DNA of 64,000 nt from Streptomyces albospinus. Lineage in GTDB: Bacteria > Actinomycetota > Actinomycetes > Streptomycetales > Streptomycetaceae. Below, piece after piece: positions 32,892-43,615 of the stretch; the first letter of the stretch is position 1, and every line of letters begins with the position of its first letter. Where the stretch lies: positions 309,908 to 373,907 of the forward strand of contig NZ_BMRP01000001.1 of assembly GCF_014648695.1 (NCBI RefSeq), in the 5' to 3' direction. The translations under genes were made by a program, and so were the position numbers. The notes beneath the pieces are model-generated. The model saw nothing but the letters and a program-made list of their open reading frames with translations. It made no database searches and had not been told where the DNA came from.

Positions 32892-34283
32892 ATGAGTCGT
32901 TCCGCGCATCCTGCTGGGCCCCGCCACGGCGACGTCCTGCCCGAGGGGCACTACGCCGGGCCGCCCGCCGACCTCAACACCCTTGACCCGCACGTCTGGT
33001 CCCGTACCGTCCGGCGCGACGCCGACGGTGTGGTCACCGTCGGCGGGCTGGCCGTGACCGCGCTCGCCGAGGAGTTCGGTACGCCGGCGTACTTCCTGGA
33101 CGAGGAGGACTTCCGGGCGCGCTGCCGGGCCTGGAAGGACGCGTTCGGGGCGGACGCCGACGTGTTCTACGCGGGGAAGGCGTTTCTCTCCCGGGCCATC
33201 GTGCGATGGCTGAACGAAGAAGGGCTGAATCTCGACGTCTGCTCCGGCGGTGAGCTGGCCACGGCGCTGGCCGCGGGGATGCCCGCCGAGCGGATCGCGC
33301 TGCACGGCAACAACAAGAGCACCGAGGAGATCACCCGGGCCGTCGAGGTGGGGGTGGGACGGATCGTGCTCGACTCCTTCCAGGAGATCGTGCGGGTCGC
33401 GCACATCGCCGAGAAGCTCGGCAAGCGGCAGCCGGTGCAGATCCGTGTGACCGTCGGCGTCGAGGCGCACACGCACGAGTTCATCGCCACCGCGCACGAG
33501 GACCAGAAGTTCGGGATCGCGCTCGCCGGCGGGCAGGCCGCCGAGGCGGTGCGCCGCGCGCTGAAGCTGGACGGCCTCGAACTCATCGGGATCCACAGCC
33601 ACATCGGGTCGCAGATCTTCGACATGGCCGGTTTCGAGGTTTCCGCGCGCCGTGTGGTGCAGCTGCTCGCCGAGGTCCGGGACGAGCACGGGGTCGAGCT
33701 GCCGGAGATCGACCTCGGCGGCGGGCTCGGGATCGCGTACACCTCCGACGACGACCCCCGCGAGCCGCACGAGATCGCCAAGGCGCTGGGCGACATCGTG
33801 ACCCGCGAGTGCGAGGCCGCCGGGCTGCGGGTGCCGCGGCTGTCGGTCGAGCCGGGGCGGGCGATCGTCGGGCCGACGGCGTTCACGCTCTACGAGGTCG
33901 GCACCGTCAAGGAGCTCGAAGGGCTGCGGACGTATGTGTCCGTGGACGGCGGGATGTCCGACAACATCCGTACGGCGCTCTACGACGCGGAGTACAGCGT
34001 GGCGCTGGTGTCGCGCGCGTCGGACGCCGAGCCGATGCTGTCCCGGGTCGTCGGCAAGCACTGCGAGAGCGGCGACATCGTCGTGCGCGACGCCTTCCTG
34101 CCCGGTGACGTGGCGCCGGGGGACCTGCTCGCGGTACCGGCCACGGGTGCGTACTGCCGCTCCATGGCGAACAACTACAACCACGCGCTGCGGCCCCCGG
34201 TCGTGGCCGTCAAGGACGGTGCGGCGCGGGTGATCGTCCGGCGGGAGACGGAGGAAGATCTCCTGCGGTTGGATGTCGGGTAG
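32892..34283 (+). CDS. lysA: Diaminopimelate decarboxylase
   Basis: A 463-residue PLP enzyme that decarboxylates meso-diaminopimelate to L-lysine, the last step of lysine synthesis. It is a fold-type III enzyme: the PLP Lys96 lies in [10 protein letters not shown], the phosphate-binding glycines in LGGGLGIAY, and HSHIGSQIF plus the EPGRAIVGP and GDIVVRD motifs are conserved. The active-site Cys of the partner subunit is in the HCESGD region. ATG 32892; GAGGGG lies upstream. It opens the lysA-hom-thrC-thrB block for aspartate-family amino acids. Confidence 0.97.
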   Translation: MSRSAHPAGPRHGDVLPEGHYAGPPADLNTLDPHVWSRTVRRDADGVVTVGGLAVTALAEEFGTPAYFLDEEDFRARCRAWKDAFGADADVFYAGKAFLSRAIVRWLNEEGLNLDVCSGGELATALAAGMPAERIALHGNNKSTEEITRAVEVGVGRIVLDSFQEIVRVAHIAEKLGKRQPVQIRVTVGVEAHTHEFIATAHEDQKFGIALAGGQAAEAVRRALKLDGLELIGIHSHIGSQIFDMAGFEVSARRVVQLLAEVRDEHGVELPEIDLGGGLGIAYTSDDDPREPHEIAKALGDIVTRECEAAGLRVPRLSVEPGRAIVGPTAFTLYEVGTVKELEGLRTYVSVDGGMSDNIRTALYDAEYSVALVSRASDAEPMLSRVVGKHCESGDIVVRDAFLPGDVAPGDLLAVPATGAYCRSMANNYNHALRPPVVAVKDGAARVIVRRETEEDLLRLDVG

Positions 34284-34422
34284 GGGCGGATCGCCGGGAC
34301 CGGGCCCCGGATGAAATAAATGTCTCGGTATCCGGACCGACGACGGAAAGAGCCGTCCGGTGCGTGAGACTGGTGCATGACCAAGCATGAAAACCGCTGG
34401 ATCGAAGAAAAGACGAGGTCGA

Positions 34423-35715
34423 ATGATGCGTACGCGTCCGCTGAAGGTGGCGCTGCTGGGCTGTGGTGTGGTCGGCTCAGAGGTGACGCGCATCATGACG
34501 ACGCACGCCGACGACCTCGCGGCCCGCATCGGGGCGCCCGTGGAGCTCGCCGGGATCGCCGTCCGCCGCCCCGAGAAGGTGCGCGACGGCGTCCCGGCCG
34601 AGCTGATCACCACCGATGCGACCGCGCTCGTCAAACGGGGCGACATCGACGTCGTCATCGAGGTGATCGGCGGGATCGAGCCCGCCAGGGGTCTGATCAC
34701 CACCGCTTTCGAGCACGGCGCCAGTGTGGTTTCGGCCAACAAGGCGCTGGTGGCGGCCGACGGTGCCGCGCTGCACGCGGCGGCCGAGAAGCACAACGCC
34801 GACCTGTATTACGAGGCGGCGGTCGCCGGTGCGATCCCGCTGGTGCGCCCGCTGCGCGAATCGCTGGCCGGTGACAAGGTCAACCGGGTGCTCGGCATCG
34901 TCAACGGCACCACCAACTTCATCCTCGACAAGATGGATTCGACCGGCGCCGGGTACAGCGAGGCGCTGGACGAGGCGACCGCGCTGGGCTACGCCGAGGC
35001 CGACCCGACCGCCGACGTCGAGGGCTTCGACGCCGCCGCCAAGGCCGCGATCCTCGCCGGGATCGCCTTCCACACCCGGGTCACCATCGACGATGTGCAC
35101 CGCGAGGGCCTGACCGAGGTCACCGCGGCCGACATCGCCTCCGCCAAGCGCATGGGCTGCACGGTCAAGCTGCTGGCCATCTGCGAGCGGGCCGCGGACG
35201 GCGCGTCGGTGACCGCGCGGGTCCACCCGGCGATGATCCCGCTGACGCATCCGCTGGCCTCCGTGCGCGAGGCGTACAACGCGGTCTTCGTGGAGGCCGA
35301 CGCGGCCGGGCGGCTGATGTTCTACGGGCCGGGCGCGGGCGGCTCGCCGACCGCCTCCGCGGTCCTCGGCGACCTCGTCGCGGTCTGCCGCAACAAGCTC
35401 GCCGGTGCCACCGGGCCGGGGGAGTCCGCGTACACCGCGCTGCCGGTGAGCCCCATGGGTGAGGTCGTCACCCGCTACCACATCAGTCTCGACGTGGCCG
35501 ACAAACCCGGCGTTCTCGCGCAGGTCGCGACGGTTTTCGCCGAACACGGCGTATCGATCGATACGGTCCGTCAGCAGGGTAAGGACGGCGAAGCGGACCT
35601 CGTCGTCGTCACCCACCGAGCGACCGACGCGGCCCTGTCGTCGACGGTCGGGGCACTGCGCGAGCTGGACACCGTCCGCGGTGTCGTCAGCATCATGCGG
35701 GTCGAAGGGGAGTAA
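34423..35715 (+). CDS. hom: Homoserine dehydrogenase
   Basis: A 430-residue enzyme reducing aspartate semialdehyde to homoserine with NAD(P)H, the branch toward threonine and methionine. The N-terminal Rossmann motif is [11 protein letters not shown], the catalytic Lys/Asp region spans VSANKALVA and [19 protein letters not shown], and a C-terminal ACT domain ([20 protein letters not shown]) gives feedback control by threonine. Start ATG 34423 (a second ATG follows at once) is preceded by GAGG; an open frame to 34387 adds basic residues without a ribosome site. The gap to thrC is eight bases. Confidence 0.97.
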   Translation: MMRTRPLKVALLGCGVVGSEVTRIMTTHADDLAARIGAPVELAGIAVRRPEKVRDGVPAELITTDATALVKRGDIDVVIEVIGGIEPARGLITTAFEHGASVVSANKALVAADGAALHAAAEKHNADLYYEAAVAGAIPLVRPLRESLAGDKVNRVLGIVNGTTNFILDKMDSTGAGYSEALDEATALGYAEADPTADVEGFDAAAKAAILAGIAFHTRVTIDDVHREGLTEVTAADIASAKRMGCTVKLLAICERAADGASVTARVHPAMIPLTHPLASVREAYNAVFVEADAAGRLMFYGPGAGGSPTASAVLGDLVAVCRNKLAGATGPGESAYTALPVSPMGEVVTRYHISLDVADKPGVLAQVATVFAEHGVSIDTVRQQGKDGEADLVVVTHRATDAALSSTVGALRELDTVRGVVSIMRVEGE

Positions 35716-35723
35716 AGGAACCC

Positions 35724-36809
35724 ATGTCTGCCAATTCCACCGTGACCACCACCAGTCGTCAGTGGCGCGGAATCATCGAGGAATACCGCGACCGGCTTCC
35801 GGTCAGCGACACGACCGAGATCGTCACCCTCCGGGAGGGCGGTACGCCTCTCGTGCCGGCCCAGGTGCTGTCCGAGCGCACCGGCTGCGAGGTGCACCTC
35901 AAGGTCGAGGGTGCCAACCCCACGGGCTCGTTCAAGGACCGCGGGATGACGATGGCCATCACCCGCGCCAAGGAGGAGGGCGCCAAGGCGGTCATCTGCG
36001 CCTCCACCGGCAACACCTCCGCCTCGGCCGCCGCCTACGCGGTCCGGGCCGGCATGGTCTGCGCGGTGCTGGTCCCGCAGGGCAAGATCGCGCTCGGCAA
36101 GATGGGCCAGGCGCTGGTCCACGGCGCCAAGATCCTCCAGGTCGACGGAAATTTCGACGACTGCCTGACGCTGGCCCGGAGCCTCTCCGAGAAGTACCCG
36201 GTCGCACTTGTGAACTCCGTCAACCCGGTACGCATCGAGGGCCAGAAGACCGCCGCCTTCGAAATCGTCGACATGCTCGACGACGCCCCGGACATCCATG
36301 TGCTGCCCGTCGGCAACGCCGGCAACATCACGGCCTACTGGAAGGGCTATCGGGAGTACGCGGCCGACGGCATCGCCTCGCACACCCCGCGGATGTGGGG
36401 CTTCCAGGCGTCCGGCAGTGCCCCGATCGTGCGCGGTGAGGTCGTCAAGGACCCGCACACCATCGCCACCGCGATCCGCATCGGCAACCCCGCCTCGTGG
36501 GAGTTCGCGGAGCGCGCCCGGGACGAGTCCGGCGGCCTCATCGACGCTGTGACGGACCGTCAAATCCTCGCTGCCTACCGCCTGTTGGCCGCGCAGGAGG
36601 GTGTTTTCGTGGAGCCCGCGTCGGCCGCCTCGGTCGCCGGTCTGCTCAAGGCCGCCGAGGAGGGCAAGGTCGACCCCGGCCAGCGGATCGTCTGCACGGT
36701 CACCGGCAACGGCCTCAAGGACCCGGACTGGGCGGTGGCCGGAGCGCCGCAGCCGCTCACCGTCCCGATCGACGCGGACGCCGCCGCCGAGCGGCTCGGC
36801 CTCGGCTGA
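35724..36809 (+). CDS. thrC: Threonine synthase
   Basis: A 361-residue PLP enzyme converting O-phosphohomoserine to L-threonine. The PLP Lys71 lies in [10 protein letters not shown], the phosphate loop in [12 protein letters not shown], and a Ser/Thr near the C-terminus ([12 protein letters not shown]) holds the pyridine nitrogen. It is the short actinobacterial form without the N-terminal extension. ATG 35724 follows AAAGGA. It is tightly coupled to hom, but a hairpin terminator and 328 bases separate it from thrB. Confidence 0.97.
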   Translation: MSANSTVTTTSRQWRGIIEEYRDRLPVSDTTEIVTLREGGTPLVPAQVLSERTGCEVHLKVEGANPTGSFKDRGMTMAITRAKEEGAKAVICASTGNTSASAAAYAVRAGMVCAVLVPQGKIALGKMGQALVHGAKILQVDGNFDDCLTLARSLSEKYPVALVNSVNPVRIEGQKTAAFEIVDMLDDAPDIHVLPVGNAGNITAYWKGYREYAADGIASHTPRMWGFQASGSAPIVRGEVVKDPHTIATAIRIGNPASWEFAERARDESGGLIDAVTDRQILAAYRLLAAQEGVFVEPASAASVAGLLKAAEEGKVDPGQRIVCTVTGNGLKDPDWAVAGAPQPLTVPIDADAAAERLGLG

Positions 36810-36830
36810 CCGGACGTTCGTGACCTGCGC

Positions 36831-36878
36831 GTACGGCAGGGGATGACGGGGCGGCCGGCCCCCCGTCATCCGCCGTAC
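36831..36878 (+). terminator. Hairpin after thrC
   Basis: Two nested stems: GTACGGC (36831-36837) with GCCGTAC (36872-36878), and GGATGACGGGG (36841-36851) with CCCCGTCATCC (36861-36871). It begins 22 bases after the thrC stop and lacks a T-run. Confidence 0.7.
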
Positions 36879-37137
36879 AGCAAATTGCGCAAAGCCTGCA
36901 AAGCCAGGCCAGGGGCACAGGAAAGCGCGCGACACGCATCGTGCGCCTCCTGTGCGCCCTATGTCGCGACAGAACCTTCCTTCGATAGGCTGGCACCCAA
37001 CTCCCCTCCCCACGGCATAACGCAGTGGTGTGCAGGGCAGGTCAGAACAGACCCCACGAGCCGTCCGGGCACCTCGGTGCCGCGGCGCCGTGCTCCGGGT
37101 CAGTACCGCAGCATCAATCAAGGAGAGTCATCGAGCG
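36879..37137. other. thrB upstream region
   Basis: With the terminator this makes a 328-base gap between thrC and thrB. An AT-richer patch near 36885-36990 holds TAGGCT (36986-36991), a candidate -10 box, so thrB probably has its own promoter. No gene is seen. Confidence 0.35.
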
Positions 37138-38055
37138 ATGGCCGGTCCCGCGTTCCGCGCCGCCGCCGTCCGGGTGCGCACCCCCGCTACCAGCGCCAAT
37201 CTCGGTCCCGGCTTCGATGCCCTGGGTCTTTCCCTGGGCCTGTACGACGATGTCGTCGTACGTGTCGCCGACTCCGGGCTGCACGTCGACATCGCCGGTG
37301 AGGGGGCCGACACCCTTCCGCGCGACGAGAGCCACCTGCTCGTACGGTCCATGCGCACCGCCTTCGACCTGCTCGGCGGGCAGCCGCGCGGACTGGAAAT
37401 CGTCTGCGCCAACCGCATTCCGCACGGCCGCGGCCTCGGCTCCTCCTCGGCCGCCATCTGCGCCGGTATCGTCGCCGCCCGCGCCGTGACCATAGGCGGC
37501 GAGCAGAAGCTCGACGACGCCGCGCTGCTGGAACTGGCCAACGAGATCGAGGGCCACCCCGACAACGTCGCCGCGTGCCTGCTCGGCGGCTTCACACTCG
37601 CCTGGATGGACACCGGAACCGCCCGTGCGATCCGGATGGATCCCGCCGATTCCATCGTTCCGGTGGTCTTCGTGCCCGGCAAGCCGGTGCTCACCGAGAC
37701 CGCCCGCGGACTGCTGCCGCGCACCGTCCCGCATGTGGACGCCGCGGCGAACGCCGGCCGCGCCGCACTGCTCGTCGAGGCCCTGACCAGGCGCCCCGAG
37801 CTGCTGCTGGCCGCGACCGAGGACCGACTTCACCAGGAATACCGCGCCCCCGCGATGCCGGAGAGCGTGGCCCTGGTGAACCGACTGCGCGCGGACGGCG
37901 TCCCCGCAGTCATCTCCGGTGCGGGCCCGACGGTGCTCGCGCTGGTCGAGGACGCGGCGGCCGACAAGGTCGCGGCACTGGCGGGAGAGGGGTGGGCGGC
38001 CAACCGGCTGACCCTCGACGCGGCCGGTACGTGTGTGCTGCCGCTCGCCGGGTGA
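37138..38055 (+). CDS. thrB: Homoserine kinase
   Basis: A 305-residue GHMP kinase that phosphorylates homoserine for threonine synthase. The ATP-binding GHMP loop PHGRGLGSSSAAI spans residues 95-107, the N-terminal motif is VRTPATSANLGPGFD, and the C-terminal motif VISGAGPTVLAL closes the site. Length is normal. ATG 37138 has AGGAGAG upstream; an open frame to 37030 encodes nothing conserved. Confidence 0.97.
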   Translation: MAGPAFRAAAVRVRTPATSANLGPGFDALGLSLGLYDDVVVRVADSGLHVDIAGEGADTLPRDESHLLVRSMRTAFDLLGGQPRGLEIVCANRIPHGRGLGSSSAAICAGIVAARAVTIGGEQKLDDAALLELANEIEGHPDNVAACLLGGFTLAWMDTGTARAIRMDPADSIVPVVFVPGKPVLTETARGLLPRTVPHVDAAANAGRAALLVEALTRRPELLLAATEDRLHQEYRAPAMPESVALVNRLRADGVPAVISGAGPTVLALVEDAAADKVAALAGEGWAANRLTLDAAGTCVLPLAG

Positions 38056-38430
38056 TCACGACCAGTGATCGACGATTGCCGGTCTTTGAGAGGGGGAATG
38101 TTTGTTGGATCCGGTAGTGTTAACCTCAAGTCAGTACTCGACGCCAGTGTGGCGCGGTGCTTCGTGTCCCCCTTCGGGACCACTTTCTTCCGGGAGCCTC
38201 CCAAACTGCTTGGAGCAATGGCCTGAGCAGAAGTGAGCACGCTCCGGAATCGGCGTGACGAAACAGAGCCACACCGCATATCTTCACGCCGGAGCCATGA
38301 ACTGATCTTTCCGCCGTATCCGGCGGGACCACCGCCCCGGCCCGGTCCGCAAGACCTAAGGACCCAGCCGGACAGCACAACCGGTCGCCGAGCCAGACAG
38401 GCCGACGCCCGCTCCAGGGAAGGACCCTTC
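38056..38430. other. Long rho leader region
   Basis: About 375 bases between thrB and rho. After the promoter-like GGAAT/GTTAAC and TAGTGT elements near 38095-38121 there are ~310 bases of leader with several GC-rich inverted repeats (for example GTCCCCCTTCGGGAC near 38166). An open frame extends upstream of the rho start to 38233 but has no family similarity. A long leader suits rho autoregulation by termination, known in other bacteria; here it is an inference. Confidence 0.45.
38095..38121 (+). promoter_or_regulatory. Possible sigma-R-type (or vegetative) promoter upstream of rho
   Basis: GGAAT at 38095-38099 and GTT at 38119-38121 are separated by 19 bases, one more than the sigma-R consensus GGAAT-N18-GTT. 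The overlapping TAGTGT at 38115-38120 would also serve as a vegetative -10 box, so the call is open. Confidence 0.35.
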
Positions 38431-40434
38431 GTGAGCGACACCACCGATCTGATGGGCGCGCGCACCGATGGCAGTGCCACCACGCCCGCCACGGACGCTC
38501 CCGCCGCGCCTGCTACCACGCGGCGCCGCCGTTCCGGCACCGGCCTCGACGGCATGGTCCTGGCTGAGCTTCAGCAGGTTGCCTCCGGCCTCGGCATCAA
38601 GGGCACCGCGCGGATGCGCAAGAGCCAGCTGATCGAGGTCATCAAGGAGAGGCAGGCCGGCGGCACGGGAACCGCCGCCAAGGCCGACGCGCCCGCCGCC
38701 GACACCGAGACCAAGCCCAAGCGCCGTACGACCTCCAAGGCGCGCACCGGCGAGGACGGTGCCGAGCCGGCCGCCAAGGCCGAGAAGCCCGCCAGGGCGG
38801 ACAAGGCCGCGGACAAGGCCGGGGCCCAGCAGCAGATCGACATCCCGGGCCAGCCTGTCAGCGACGAGCAGCCGGCCGGCGAGCGCCGCCGGCGCCGCGC
38901 CACCGCCGCCGCGGGCAGCCCGGAGACCGCCCTCGCGGGCGACGTCAAGACCGAGGTCAAGGCCGAGGTCAGGACCGAGACCGCGACGGTCCCGCAGGAG
39001 GCCGGCGAGGGCCGGCCCGCCAAGAGCGGCGAGCGGCAGGACCGCGGCGACCGCCAGGACCGCGGGCAGAAGGGCGACCGCCGTCAGCGTGACCGCGACC
39101 GCGGGGAGCGCCGCAAGACCGACGCCGGCGACGGCGGCCAGGGCCAGGGCGGTGGCCGCCAGCGCGACCGCCGGCCCGACGAGGACGACGACTTCGAGGG
39201 CGGCCGGCGCGGTCGCCGCGGCCGTTACCGTGACCGCCGTGGCCGCCGTGGCCGCGACGACTTCGGCAACGAGCCGCAGGTGTCCGAGGACGACGTGCTC
39301 ATCCCGGTCGCGGGCATCCTCGACATCCTCGACAACTACGCGTTCATCCGGACCTCCGGCTACCTGCCCGGCCCGAACGACGTGTACGTCTCGCTCGCCC
39401 AGGTCCGCAAGAACGGCCTGCGCAAGGGCGACCACGTCACCGGTGCGGTCCGCCAGCCCAAGGACGGCGAGCGGCGTGAGAAGTTCAACGCGCTGGTGCG
39501 GCTCGACACGGTCAACAGCATGGCGCCCGAACAGGGCCGCCAGCGGCCGGAGTTCGGCAAGCTGACGCCCCTTTACCCGCAGGAGCGGCTGCGCCTGGAG
39601 GGCGAGTCGGGCGGGCTGACGACCCGGATCATCGACCTGGTCACCCCGATCGGCAAGGGCCAGCGAGGGCTGATCGTGGCCCCGCCGAAGACCGGCAAGA
39701 CCATGATCATGCAGGCGATCGCCAACTCGATCACCCGCAACAACCCCGAGTGCCACCTGATGGTCGTCCTCGTCGACGAGCGTCCCGAAGAGGTCACCGA
39801 CATGCAGCGGTCGGTCAAGGGCGAGGTCATCTCCTCGACCTTCGACCGCCCGGCCGAGGACCACACCACCGTCGCCGAGCTGGCCATCGAGCGCGCCAAG
39901 CGACTCGTCGAGCTGGGCCACGACGTGGTCGTCCTGCTGGACTCCATCACCCGCCTGGGCCGCGCGTACAACCTCGCGGCGCCCGCCTCCGGCCGCATCC
40001 TGTCCGGTGGTGTCGACTCGACCGCGCTCTACCCGCCGAAGCGCTTCTTCGGTGCCGCGCGCAACATCGAGGACGGCGGTTCGCTGACCATCCTGGCCAC
40101 CGCGCTGGTCGAGACCGGCTCGCGGATGGACGAGGTGATCTTCGAGGAGTTCAAGGGCACCGGCAACCTGGAGCTCAAGCTCGACCGCAAGCTCTCCGAC
40201 AAGCGCATCTTCCCGGCGGTGGACGTGGACGCGTCCAGCACCCGCAAGGAGGAGATCCTGATGGGCAGCGACGAGCTGGCCATCGTCTGGAAGCTGCGCC
40301 GGGTGCTGCACGCGCTGGACCAGCAGCAGGCCATCGAGCTGCTGCTGGACAAGATGAAGCAGACCAAGTCCAACGCGGAGTTCCTGCTCCAGATCCAGAA
40401 GACGACGCCGACCGCGGGCAACGGCAACGACTGA
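38431..40434 (+). CDS. rho: Transcription termination factor Rho
   Basis: A 667-residue hexameric RNA helicase. After the Rho-N domain ([29 protein letters not shown]) comes a ~200-residue actinobacterial insertion rich in Arg/Asp/Gly ([28 protein letters not shown]) thought to add RNA contacts. Then the cold-shock-like primary RNA site ([20 protein letters not shown]) and the RecA-type ATPase with Walker [10 protein letters not shown], Walker [11 protein letters not shown] and the R-loop follow. GTG 38431 has GGAAGGA upstream. A strong terminator follows. Confidence 0.96.
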   Translation: MSDTTDLMGARTDGSATTPATDAPAAPATTRRRRSGTGLDGMVLAELQQVASGLGIKGTARMRKSQLIEVIKERQAGGTGTAAKADAPAADTETKPKRRTTSKARTGEDGAEPAAKAEKPARADKAADKAGAQQQIDIPGQPVSDEQPAGERRRRRATAAAGSPETALAGDVKTEVKAEVRTETATVPQEAGEGRPAKSGERQDRGDRQDRGQKGDRRQRDRDRGERRKTDAGDGGQGQGGGRQRDRRPDEDDDFEGGRRGRRGRYRDRRGRRGRDDFGNEPQVSEDDVLIPVAGILDILDNYAFIRTSGYLPGPNDVYVSLAQVRKNGLRKGDHVTGAVRQPKDGERREKFNALVRLDTVNSMAPEQGRQRPEFGKLTPLYPQERLRLEGESGGLTTRIIDLVTPIGKGQRGLIVAPPKTGKTMIMQAIANSITRNNPECHLMVVLVDERPEEVTDMQRSVKGEVISSTFDRPAEDHTTVAELAIERAKRLVELGHDVVVLLDSITRLGRAYNLAAPASGRILSGGVDSTALYPPKRFFGAARNIEDGGSLTILATALVETGSRMDEVIFEEFKGTGNLELKLDRKLSDKRIFPAVDVDASSTRKEEILMGSDELAIVWKLRRVLHALDQQQAIELLLDKMKQTKSNAEFLLQIQKTTPTAGNGND

Positions 40435-40470
40435 CGCCCGCCGGCCGTAGGCGCCGCAAGTACGACAGAC

Positions 40471-40514
40471 ACCAGCCCCCCTCGCCGCACCGGTGAGGGG
40501 GGCTGGTGTTTTTT
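40471..40514 (+). terminator. Strong intrinsic terminator after rho
   Basis: ACCAGCCCCCCTC-GCC (40471-40486) pairs with GGTGAGGGGGGCTGGT (40492-40507), followed by a T-run (TGTTTTTT) at 40508-40514, a textbook terminator starting 37 bases after the rho stop. Confidence 0.9.
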
Positions 40515-40817
40515 ACGGCGTCCCCGCGGTGCGGTGCGGCGTGTGAGCCGTGCCGCACGGCGAGCTGTCCCCCTTGAGACCTTCCGCACAGGTTCGTACC
40601 GCGCACACAGTTCGGGCAAAGCTGGATCACAGGACGAAAGTGCAGGTGAGAGGGGCGAAAGTCCCATGACGCACGTCGGCGCAGGGCGATTTTCTAAGAA
40701 GGAGCTCATAACGCCCTGTGCAACCCTTCCGGTCAACCTCCCGTCTGAATAGGCACTCACCCGTGACCACGGGTTGACGGCGAGGGGCAGCCGAGGGAAA
40801 CAAGGACTGAGGAGCAG
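40515..40817. other. LCP gene upstream region
   Basis: About 300 bases. An open frame (40534-40752) is low-complexity Arg/Thr with no recognised content. The sequence holds GAAAGTGCAGG and AAGAAGGAGCTCAT, both ribosome-site-like, and a less GC-rich patch near 40680-40730; promoter for the LCP gene likely but not resolved. Confidence 0.35.
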
Positions 40818-41942
40818 ATGGCGGACAGCAACGGGAGCGCGCAGGCGGCCGAGGGCCGCGGACGCGGCATACGTGCCACCGGCCGCCGGCGCAAGGGTCC
40901 GACCCGGCGCCGCCGGGCCCTGACGATCACGCTGTGCGCGCTGGTCGGCGCGGTCCTGCTCGGCGGCGCCGGGCTGGGCTACGTCTACTTCAAGCTCAAC
41001 GGCAACCTCAAGGGCGTCGACATCAACGCGGCCCTCGGCCAGGACCGGCCGAAGAACGTCGACAACGGCTCGATGGACATCCTGGTCATGGGCTCCGACT
41101 CACGGGCCGGCAAGAACGGCGAGTACGGCAAGGACGAGGGCGGCGCCCGCTCGGACACCGCGATGGTCGTGCACGTCTTCAAGGGCCACCAGAAGGCCAG
41201 CGTCGTCAGCATCCCCCGGGACACCCTGGTCACCCGGCCCAGCTGCACCAAGGACGGCAAGACCGTCCCCGAGGAGCGGCGGGCGATGTTCAACACCGCC
41301 TTCGAGGTCGGCGGCCCGGCCTGCGCCGTCAAGACCGTCGAGTCGATGAGCGGGATCCGCATGGACCACTTCATCGAGGTCGACTTCACCGGCTTCAAGA
41401 AACTGATCGACGCGCTGGGCGGGGTGGACATCACCACCACCAAGCCCATCAACGACCGCTACAGCCATCTGCACCTCCAGCCCGGCAAGCACACCCTCAA
41501 CGGCGAGGACGCGCTCGGCCTGGTCCGCACCCGGCACGGCGTCCCCGGGGGCGACGGCAGCGACCTGGGTCGCATCCAGCTCCAGCAGACCTTCATCAAG
41601 GCCCTGATGAACCAGGTCAGGAACGTCGGCGTGCTGTCCAACCCGACCAAGCTCTACAACATCGCCGACACCGCCACCAAGGCCATCACCACCGACACCG
41701 ACCTCAACTCGGTCCCCCAGCTCACCGGGCTCGCCAAGACCCTCGGCGGGATCACCTCCGACCGCATCGACATGGTGACGCTGCCGGTGGAGTACGACCC
41801 GATCAACCCCTCCCGGGTGCTGCCGCTGACCAAGCAGGGGCAGCTGGTCTGGGACGCGCTGCGGCGCGACCAGGACATCCCGAAGTCGGCGATCAAGGGC
41901 TCGGCGGGTGACAAGGGCGGTACGAGCAACTACGTGAAGTAG
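40818..41942 (+). CDS. LytR-CpsA-Psr (LCP) family cell-wall polymer ligase
   Basis: A 374-residue membrane-anchored enzyme. A basic cytoplasmic N-terminus (TGRRRKGPTRRRRALT) leads to one membrane helix about residues 36-57, then the extracellular LCP domain with MDILVMGSDSRAG, the Asp/Arg cluster of VVSIPRDTLV, GGVDITTTKPIND and the NGEDALGLVRTRHG motif that binds the polyprenyl pyrophosphate. LCP enzymes attach teichoic acid-like or other glycopolymers to peptidoglycan. It sits between rho and rpmE, the usual Streptomyces place, and may act with the WecA/TagO-like transferase at 47582. Confidence 0.93.
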   Translation: MADSNGSAQAAEGRGRGIRATGRRRKGPTRRRRALTITLCALVGAVLLGGAGLGYVYFKLNGNLKGVDINAALGQDRPKNVDNGSMDILVMGSDSRAGKNGEYGKDEGGARSDTAMVVHVFKGHQKASVVSIPRDTLVTRPSCTKDGKTVPEERRAMFNTAFEVGGPACAVKTVESMSGIRMDHFIEVDFTGFKKLIDALGGVDITTTKPINDRYSHLHLQPGKHTLNGEDALGLVRTRHGVPGGDGSDLGRIQLQQTFIKALMNQVRNVGVLSNPTKLYNIADTATKAITTDTDLNSVPQLTGLAKTLGGITSDRIDMVTLPVEYDPINPSRVLPLTKQGQLVWDALRRDQDIPKSAIKGSAGDKGGTSNYVK

Positions 41943-41978
41943 CCGCCCGACCCGCGTCCCGACCGCCGTACCACCGGG

Positions 41979-42004
41979 GGAATAGTTGCGTCCGCACCCC
42001 GGTT
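41979..42004 (+). promoter_or_regulatory. Sigma-R promoter of rpmE
   Basis: GGAAT (41979-41983), exactly 18 bases, then GTT (42002-42004): the full consensus of the thiol-oxidative-stress sigma factor SigR of Streptomyces. It lies 104 bases before the rpmE start. In Streptomyces coelicolor rpmE is a known member of the SigR regulon, so this call joins sequence and literature knowledge. Confidence 0.8.
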
Positions 42005-42107
42005 TTGGGAGATACGGCCAGTCCTGGCAGACTGGACCGTCGGCCCCGGTTCACGTGACGCAATTCCGCAACACGACCCGGTGCACTCCCGAACCTAGGA
42101 GAATCCC

Positions 42108-42332
42108 TTGAAGCGCGACATCCACCCGGAGTACGTCGAGACCCAGGTCAGCTGCACCTGTGGCGCGTCGTTCACCACCCGTAGCACCGTCGCCGGCGGC
42201 AGCATCCGCGCCGACATCTGCTCCGAGTGCCACCCGTTCTACACGGGCAAGCAGAAGATCATGGACACGGGCGGCCGTGTGGCCCGCTTCGAGGCCCGCT
42301 TCGGCAAGTCCGCCGCGGCCGCCAAGAAGTAG
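42108..42332 (+). CDS. rpmE: Ribosomal protein L31 (zinc-binding C+ form)
   Basis: A 74-residue L31 protein beginning with TTG ([15 protein letters not shown]), preceded by AGGAGA. Four cysteines are present as CTC near residue 16 and ICSEC near 37-40, the zinc-binding version that is replaced by a zinc-free paralogue in zinc shortage. The conserved [21 protein letters not shown] motif binds the large subunit near the central protuberance. Zinc-thiolate chemistry explains its control by SigR. Confidence 0.95.
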   Translation: MKRDIHPEYVETQVSCTCGASFTTRSTVAGGSIRADICSECHPFYTGKQKIMDTGGRVARFEARFGKSAAAAKK

Positions 42333-42342
42333 CGACCCGCAA

Positions 42343-42394
42343 GGCGCCGGTCTCCGGTCGCCCCCGGACAGGGGGGACCGGACCGGCGTCTTTG
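42343..42394 (+). terminator. Hairpin terminator after rpmE
   Basis: GCGCCGGTCTCCGGTCGCCC (42344-42363) pairs with GGGGGGACCGGACCGGCGTC (42371-42390) and is followed by TTTGT. It starts 11 bases after the rpmE stop. Confidence 0.75.
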
Positions 42395-42500
42395 TCGTCC
42401 GTACCCTCCGCCTCCCCGGCGGGGAACGGTCCGCCGCGCAGCGGCAGCGGGGCGCAGCGGCCCCGGGAAGCCACATCAGCAGTCAGCAGAGGAACACACG

Positions 42501-43580
<1,080 letters not shown>

Positions 43581-43615
43581 GACCGCAAGACCAGTACATA
43601 CCGGCTGGAGGACCA

